The translations under genes were made by a program, and so were the position numbers. This document shows positions 15,999 to 20,030 of a stretch of 20,030 bases of DNA, in pieces. Under the pieces are notes generated by a model. That model was not told where the DNA came from. It saw only the letters and a list, made by a program, of their open reading frames with translations, and made no database searches. Position 1 is the stretch's first letter. Every line of letters begins with the position of its first letter. The DNA is from Rubrobacter sp. (GTDB lineage: Bacteria; Actinomycetota; Rubrobacteria; Rubrobacterales; Rubrobacteraceae): NCBI GenBank assembly GCA_016781705.1, contig JADDPV010000093.1:1-20030 (forward strand), in the 5' to 3' direction.

Positions 15999-17839
15999 GG
16001 TGCCGCCCCTTCCGGTAGCACCGCGGCGGTGTCCTGCGGCGTCCTGCGATCTGGTGGAACGTTGAAGTACTTCAGGGTGAAGGCCATGACCTTCTGAAAG
16101 GCCGGGGCGGCGACCACTTCGCCCCAGTACGTGGTCTGCGGGTCGTCGAAGACGACGAGGGTCAGGTACTCGGGGTCTTCGGCCGGGGCGAATCCGATAA
16201 AGGAGGTGACGTATCCTCCGCCGTAGAGGCCGGTCTTGGGGTCCACCTTCTCGGCGGTGCCGGTCTTACCCGCGACGGTGTAACCGGGGATGCGGGCGAG
16301 CTCGCCCGTCCCCTCTTCGACCACGCCAGCTAGCATCCCGCGTACTATAGATGAGGTCTCTTCGCTTATCACCCTACGATCGGGCTCCTCGGGGGCCGAG
16401 CCTTCCGCCACGTGCGGGGTCACCCGAAGGCCTCCGTTGGCGAGCGCAGCGTAGCCGGCGGCGAGTTGCAGCGGGGTGACGGTAAGGCCCTGACCAATGG
16501 GAATGTTGCCAATGGAGGAGCCACTCCACTCTTCGAGGGGTGGCACCCGCCCCGGATCTTCGCCCAAAAGGTCCACGCCAGTCCCCTGACCGAACCCGAA
16601 GCGCCCTATGAGCTCATGCAGGCCTTCGGCGCCCAGGGATTGGGCGACTTGGACGGTGCCGACGTTGCTCGACTCGGCGAGGATGCCCGCGGTCGTCAGG
16701 TACTTCGTCTCGTGCGGCTCGGAATCGTTCAGGATAATGTCGGCCACGGGCATGTGATCGGGGACGGTGAAGGTGGTGTCTTCTGTTACGGCCCCTTCCT
16801 CGATAGCCGCCGCCATCGTGAACGCTTTGAACGTCGAGCCGGGCTCGTAGGGGTCGGTGAGGACCCTGTTACGCTGCAGCTCATCCGGAGCCTCCCCGAA
16901 GCGGTTGTTATCGTATCCGGGCACGTTGGCGAGGGCGACGATGGCGCCGTCCTCCACGCGCATCACCACGCCCAGGGCGCTCTTCGCGCCGTGCTCGCGC
17001 GCAGCCTCGGTGAGCGCTCCTTCGAGCTCTCCTTGAACGGCGGTGTGGAGGGTAAGCCTTACGTCTTCTCCACCCGCCAGTACCTCGTCTTGGCTGGCCT
17101 CGACACCGCCGTAGGCTTCGCTTTCCCCCAGATTGCCGAGGAGCTGGCTCGCGAGCGGGCCGTTCGGGTAGGCCCTGACGGCGTCCCCCTTCACCGTGAT
17201 ACCCGGAACACCCAAAGCCTTTACCTCGCGCGCCTTCTCGGGATCCACCCCCGAGGCCACCACGCTGTAACCGGCGGGGTTGCCCCCATCGTCCCTCTTC
17301 GTCAGCCTCGCCTCGACCTCCGAAGGTTCCATGTCGAGTATCCTGGCCAGGGCGTGGGCGTTCTCCTCGGGGGCTTCGATCTGGTACGGCGTCGCGACGA
17401 CCTCCGCGGCATCGAGGCTCGTTGCCAGGGGCTGACCGTCGGCGCCCAGGATCGCGCCGCGCTGCGAACGGTCCTCGGCCGCCGCCACCAGTCGTCCCTC
17501 CGCCGCGAACGCCTCGTTCGAGGCCGCATACCTGTGATCGCCCCCCACACTAAGGTAGACCGCCCGTCCTCCTAGCGAAACACACACCACTACGACCGCC
17601 CCGAAGACCAGCCGGAGCCTGACGCGCCCCACGGCCCTCCCGATGGAACCCGGTCTCGTCGTGCCCCCGGTCCGGCGCTTCCCGGTGCCCCTGCGGGAAC
17701 CTCGCGAGAGCGGCACGACCTTCGGCGCACCGGTTCGGCCCTCCTCGCGGACAACCCGAGGCGCTCCTTTGAGTTCGGGGTGCCCCCAGGTGTTCCCCCG
17801 GATGTTGCCCGTGGTTCTCTTATTGCTCCCCCTCGACAT
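15995..17839 (-). CDS. ftsI: FtsI, class B penicillin-binding protein (septal transpeptidase)
   Basis: Crosslinks septal peptidoglycan together with FtsW. An unusually long, basic cytoplasmic N-terminus (about 75 residues) precedes one transmembrane helix (about 76-98). The PBP dimerisation domain starts at RSQRGAILGADGQPLA. The transpeptidase domain has the active-site motif STFK (335-338, Ser335), SSN (390-392) and KTGT (525-528). No PASTA domain follows. 614 aa from ATG 17839, which lies inside the end of ftsL (20-bp overlap), with GGGAGGA about 11 bp upstream. A TTG 33 bp further upstream is possible but less likely. Confidence 0.96.
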   Translation of the reverse strand: MSRGSNKRTTGNIRGNTWGHPELKGAPRVVREEGRTGAPKVVPLSRGSRRGTGKRRTGGTTRPGSIGRAVGRVRLRLVFGAVVVVCVSLGGRAVYLSVGGDHRYAASNEAFAAEGRLVAAAEDRSQRGAILGADGQPLATSLDAAEVVATPYQIEAPEENAHALARILDMEPSEVEARLTKRDDGGNPAGYSVVASGVDPEKAREVKALGVPGITVKGDAVRAYPNGPLASQLLGNLGESEAYGGVEASQDEVLAGGEDVRLTLHTAVQGELEGALTEAAREHGAKSALGVVMRVEDGAIVALANVPGYDNNRFGEAPDELQRNRVLTDPYEPGSTFKAFTMAAAIEEGAVTEDTTFTVPDHMPVADIILNDSEPHETKYLTTAGILAESSNVGTVQVAQSLGAEGLHELIGRFGFGQGTGVDLLGEDPGRVPPLEEWSGSSIGNIPIGQGLTVTPLQLAAGYAALANGGLRVTPHVAEGSAPEEPDRRVISEETSSIVRGMLAGVVEEGTGELARIPGYTVAGKTGTAEKVDPKTGLYGGGYVTSFIGFAPAEDPEYLTLVVFDDPQTTYWGEVVAAPAFQKVMAFTLKYFNVPPDRRTPQDTAAVLPEGAAP

Positions 17840-18245
17840 CTCGTGCCATATCCTCCCCGTCGCTCCCGTCAAAGGTCCTCAGATCCTCACCGTTCGGGTC
17901 TCGCATACCGAGCTCCCTTCTGGCTAAAGACCGGATCCTCCCAGGACCCGAAAGCTCCGCGATCTTGACCTCGAGCCGCTCGGCCTCTGCCTCGGCTCGG
18001 GCCTTCTCGTCGGCGAGCCGGGCGGCCTCCCCTTCCAGCCCGGCCGCCACCGCGTGTACATATACGCTCCCCGACATCAACGACACCAGGACCACCGCGA
18101 GCACCACGAACGCCCGCAACGGCGAACCCTTGCCCCCTTGGTAGCGCCGTACCGGGACCCGCCCTCGCACCTCTCCCGGAACCCCTCGGACGATCCTCCG
18201 GGGAGCGTTCGGTTCGTAGCGGTGCTCGCGCCGCGGCGCCGCCAC
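17820..18245 (-). CDS. ftsL: FtsL-like septum formation protein
   Basis: Short bitopic divisome protein placed exactly where ftsL sits in dcw clusters. Sequence conservation is low, so the call rests on position and architecture: a basic cytoplasmic N-terminus of about 42 residues, one transmembrane helix (about 43-64), then an extracellular coiled coil rich in Ala, Glu and Leu (about 66-98), then GRIRSLARRELGMRDP, a typical FtsL/DivIC ending. An acidic tail follows. 141 aa if it starts at GTG 18245, which overlaps the rsmH stop as TAGTG. It likely pairs with FtsQ and an FtsB/DivIC protein encoded elsewhere. Confidence 0.85.
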   Translation of the reverse strand: MAAPRREHRYEPNAPRRIVRGVPGEVRGRVPVRRYQGGKGSPLRAFVVLAVVLVSLMSGSVYVHAVAAGLEGEAARLADEKARAEAEAERLEVKIAELSGPGRIRSLARRELGMRDPNGEDLRTFDGSDGEDMARDVEGEQ

Positions 18246-19183
18246 TAGCCGCGGGCCCCCAGCGGCTCCGACGTGCGCGTGGCGGAGCGCAGGCGCGCCG
18301 ACGTGCTGCGCGGGTTCTGCGCGACCTCCCGCGCCGAAGGCTTCCGAACCACGCCCCTGCGGAGAATAGGCCTCGCCCCGCACACGCAGAGCGGCAACTC
18401 CGGCGGACAGATGCAGCGCCCCTCGCGACCCACGATAAAGTGTTTCACCAGGCGGTCCTCGCCGGAGTGGAACGTAATCACCGCAAGCCTCCCACCCGGC
18501 GCGAGCAGCTCCTCCGCCGCGCCCAGAGCCCGCTCCAGCCCGCCAAGCTCATCGTTAACGCGCACTCGCACCGCCTGAAAGACCCTCTTGGCCGGGTTGC
18601 CACCCCGCTCCTTCCAGCCCACCGCCGCGCGCACCGCCTCCGCGAGTTCCAGCGTCGTTTCGAGTGGACGCCTGAGCACCACTTCCCGCGCCACGCGCCA
18701 CGCCTCGCTTCGCGGCACGTCCCCGTACCGGACGAGCACGTCGGAGATCTCTCCGGCCTCGGCCCTGTTGAGGAACTCCGCCGCGGACTCTCCCCTCCGT
18801 GCATCCATGCGCATGTCCAACGGCCCCTCGCGCACGTAGCTGAAGCCACGTTCGGCCTCGTCCACCTGAAAGCTCGACAGCCCGAGGTCGAAAAGGATCG
18901 CGTTCGCCCGCACGCCCTCCTCGACCAGCGCCGCCAATACCTCATCGTAGGCGCCGGCCCTGAACGAAAAACGCGGGTCTTCGGCGGCGAGATCCGCAGC
19001 CCTCGCCGCCGCGTCGGGGTCGCGGTCTATGCCAACGAGCCGACCATCACGGCCGATCTTTTCGAGGATGCGGCGCGCGTGACCACCGCCGCCGAACGTG
19101 GCGTCCACAACGAGGTCGCCGTCTTTAAGATCGAGGGCGGCGGTGGCCTCGTCAAGCATCACGGGGTAGTGTCCGGCCGCCAT
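18245..19183 (-). CDS. rsmH: RsmH, 16S rRNA cytosine-1402 N4-methyltransferase
   Basis: S-adenosylmethionine-dependent methylation of the 16S rRNA decoding centre (formerly MraW). HYPVMLDEA at the N-terminus, SAM-binding DATFGGGGHARRIL (27-40), ILFDLGLSSFQVDEAERGFS, KRVFQAVRVRVNDEL, ITFHSGEDRLVKHF, and the Cys-containing CICPPELPLCVCG are family hallmarks. 312 aa, normal length. The frame is open 27 codons upstream, but ATG 19183 gives the usual N-terminus and shares one base with the mraZ stop (TGATG), implying coupled translation. Confidence 0.97.
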   Translation of the reverse strand: MAAGHYPVMLDEATAALDLKDGDLVVDATFGGGGHARRILEKIGRDGRLVGIDRDPDAAARAADLAAEDPRFSFRAGAYDEVLAALVEEGVRANAILFDLGLSSFQVDEAERGFSYVREGPLDMRMDARRGESAAEFLNRAEAGEISDVLVRYGDVPRSEAWRVAREVVLRRPLETTLELAEAVRAAVGWKERGGNPAKRVFQAVRVRVNDELGGLERALGAAEELLAPGGRLAVITFHSGEDRLVKHFIVGREGRCICPPELPLCVCGARPILRRGVVRKPSAREVAQNPRSTSARLRSATRTSEPLGARG

Positions 19184-19623
19184 CAAACCCCGAGGTCCCT
19201 CCCGGCGAACTCCTCGACGATGTCGGAGAAAGACTCGTCGGCGCCCTCCAGGTAGCGGTTCCACTCGTCCGTCGCCCAGATCTCCAACCTATCGTCCACC
19301 CCCGCCAGGGTCACGTCGCGGTCGAGCCCCGCGTACCGGGCGAGCTTCTGGGGAATAAGGACGCGTCCCTGCCGGTCCAGGATCGCCTCGAAAGCCATCG
19401 AGAAGAACATCCTCGACAACTGGCGCCCCTTCGCGGAGAGGTCCGCGTTCGCCTTTATGTTCGCCTTGAACGCCGCCCACTCGTCGGGCGGGAACGCGAA
19501 CAAACAACGGTCTACCCCCTTGGTGATCACAATTCCCCCCTCGAAGTAGGACCTCAGCCGGGAGGGGAGAGTCAATCGCCCTTTCTCGTCCAGGCTGTGC
19601 TCGTACTCTCCTAAAAGGGCCAG
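19183..19623 (-). CDS. mraZ: MraZ, transcriptional regulator of the dcw cluster (CTG start)
   Basis: AbrB-like DNA-binding protein that forms rings and represses its own operon by binding GTGGG-type direct repeats; it also sits on the nucleoid. Two swapped-hairpin repeats are visible: LLGEYEHSLDEKGRLTLPSR at the start and ILDRQGRVLIPQKLARYAGL in the middle. The first usual start codon in frame is TTG 19575, which would delete the first 16 residues of repeat one (the part starting at LLGEYEH). An in-frame stop (TAG) lies upstream, leaving only CTG codons. I choose CTG 19623 because it lies 7 bp after GGGAGGA and gives a normal MraZ N-terminus (146 aa). Confidence 0.93.
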   Translation of the reverse strand: MALLGEYEHSLDEKGRLTLPSRLRSYFEGGIVITKGVDRCLFAFPPDEWAAFKANIKANADLSAKGRQLSRMFFSMAFEAILDRQGRVLIPQKLARYAGLDRDVTLAGVDDRLEIWATDEWNRYLEGADESFSDIVEEFAGRDLGV

Positions 19624-19630
19624 GGTCAGA

Positions 19631-19637
19631 TCCTCCC
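19631..19637 (-). promoter_or_regulatory. Ribosome binding site that decides the mraZ CTG start
   Basis: GGGAGGA on the minus strand, 7 bp before CTG 19623. It overlaps the third GTGGG box (19635-19639), so MraZ bound at the DNA would sit across the sequence that becomes the ribosome binding site. Confidence 0.7.
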
Positions 19638-19659
19638 ACTACGTCCCACTTCGACCCAC
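19635..19659 (-). promoter_or_regulatory. MraZ operator: three GTGGG boxes at exact 10-bp spacing
   Basis: On the minus strand GTGGG occurs at 19655-19659, 19645-19649 and 19635-19639, each repeat starting 10 bp after the last. Known MraZ operators are direct TGGGN repeats separated by 5 bp just upstream of mraZ, so number, spacing, orientation and place all fit. The position just downstream of the candidate promoter suits repression. Confidence 0.85.
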
Positions 19660-19668
19660 GACACGGAA

Positions 19669-19697
19669 ATTCTTGCATACGCTGGGGAAACACGCAA
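19669..19697 (-). promoter_or_regulatory. Candidate promoter of the dcw cluster
   Basis: On the minus strand TTGCGT (19692-19697) and AAGAAT (19669-19674) are separated by 17 bp, a reasonable match to vegetative -35 and -10 elements. Transcription would begin near 19662, just before the MraZ boxes. The hexamers match only moderately, so the exact promoter is uncertain. Confidence 0.4.
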
Positions 19698-19753
19698 CGC
19701 ACCAACACCGCTTCTACCTTTCGCACCACCGAACTACCATTTCTTGCCCTTTT

Positions 19754-19782
19754 ATCCCTCCCCCCAAGGGATGACGGATCCC
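19754..19782. repeat. Two mutually exclusive hairpins upstream of mraZ
   Basis: Segment 19754-19759 (ATCCCT) pairs with 19767-19772 (AGGGAT) around a C-rich 7-base loop, 6 bp. The same AGGGAT core (68-72) can instead pair with ATCCC at 19778-19782 around a 5-base loop. Only one can form at a time. They lie upstream of the candidate promoter, so a role in mraZ mRNA requires a further upstream start. Confidence 0.4.
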
Positions 19783-19935
19783 CTGCTAAAAATGCTGAAC
19801 TCTAGCTGTTGACTGCGAGGAGAGCTCAGGTTTGAGGCGGTAGGGTTTCGAGTTTAGGCAGCACATGTGGAGGCTTATTTTCTCCTGCGCTCTACATATT
19901 GGGTGTTCTAGAAATGGGTGGAGGGAACCGGTGCG

Positions 19936-19950
19936 GTGGGTGGTAGTGGG
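19936..19950 (+). repeat. Pair of GTGGG boxes, 10-bp spaced, on the opposite strand
   Basis: GTGGG at 19936-19940 and 19946-19950 on the plus strand repeats the 10-bp spacing of the MraZ operator about 280 bp away. Could be an extra MraZ site or chance. Confidence 0.3.
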
Positions 19951-19979
19951 CTGCGCTGTTACGGAGTGATTTCGGAGAG

Positions 19980-20030
19980 TGGGCCCACCAGGACTCGAAC
20001 CTGGGACCGTCCGATTATGAGTCGGATGCT
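19980..20030 (-). tRNA. tRNA with anticodon CAT (elongator Met or Ile2), 5' end beyond the window
   Basis: Read on the minus strand the visible 51 bases give the anticodon stem TCCGA/TCGGA around the loop CTCATAA, a 5-base variable loop, the T arm CCAGG-TTCGAGT-CCTGG, the acceptor strand TGGGCCC and discriminator A at 19980. No CCA is encoded. The D arm and 5' acceptor strand lie outside the window. The anticodon stem lacks the three G:C pairs of initiator tRNA, so it is elongator Met or the Ile tRNA that reads ATA after lysidine modification. I cannot separate these without the 5' half. Confidence 0.9.

Larger units (their letters stand above)
19660..19979. other. Non-coding region between the tRNA and mraZ
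   Basis: About 320 bp, visibly more A+T-rich than the flanking genes, with no supported coding sequence on either strand. An open frame entering mraZ from 19729 is out of frame with MraZ and looks like a shadow. The region holds the candidate promoter, two competing hairpins (19754-19782) and a pair of plus-strand GTGGG boxes (19936-19950). No clear terminator for the tRNA is seen. Confidence 0.6.

Noticed and set aside
16412..17575. Plus-strand open frame (387 codons) antisense to ftsI
   Set aside because: Low-complexity shadow of a clear penicillin-binding protein; no domain seen.
19289..19729. Minus-strand open frame of 146 codons starting upstream of mraZ
   Set aside because: Different frame from MraZ and no known domain; it only looks attractive because mraZ lacks a normal start.
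19740..19790. Possible G-quadruplex on the minus strand
   Set aside because: There are several G-runs, but one loop is long and the runs also take part in better-supported hairpin pairing.
19980..20030. Initiator tRNA-fMet
   Set aside because: The anticodon stem is TCCGA/TCGGA, without the three consecutive G:C pairs beside the loop that mark initiators.

Overview
The window is almost entirely one long cell-wall and cell-division (dcw) gene cluster. All 21 protein genes lie on the minus strand, so they read from right to left, and a tRNA gene enters at the right edge. High G+C, a DivIVA with a long acidic tail, SepF, and an FtsA (missing from the best-studied actinobacteria) fit a deep-branching actinobacterium. 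Rubrobacter or a relative is my best guess, made from gene content and order only.

Layout in the direction of transcription: a tRNA with anticodon CAT (19980 to the edge); about 320 bp of more A+T-rich, non-coding DNA with a candidate promoter and three 10-bp-phased GTGGG boxes (MraZ operators); then mraZ, rsmH, ftsL, ftsI, murF, mraY, murD, ftsW, murG, murC, ftsQ, ftsA, ftsZ. After ftsZ comes the ylm-like block familiar from Firmicutes: pgeF (ylmD), yggS (ylmE), sepF (ylmF), proC, yggT (ylmG), divIVA, then yggU (DUF167) and rluD. The genes overlap by a few bases or lie within about 45 bp of each other, which suggests one long, translationally coupled transcription unit. murE and murB, common members of this cluster, are not here.

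Together the genes make lipid II (MurC, MurD, MurF, MraY, MurG), polymerise and crosslink it at the septum (FtsW, FtsI), build the divisome (FtsZ, FtsA, SepF, FtsQ, FtsL), mark curved membrane or poles (DivIVA), and add housekeeping functions (RsmH, RluD, ProC, PLP homeostasis, purine nucleoside salvage or repair).

I found no undescribed multi-gene system. The points worth a second look are local: a 22-bp perfect inverted repeat inside divIVA; a PgeF homologue with Ala where the first metal-binding His is expected; a 125-bp ftsW/murG overlap containing a GTGA that looks like the original junction; MurG with several signature residues changed; mraZ and rluD whose full domains can only start at CTG; and an MraZ operator box that overlaps the mraZ ribosome binding site.
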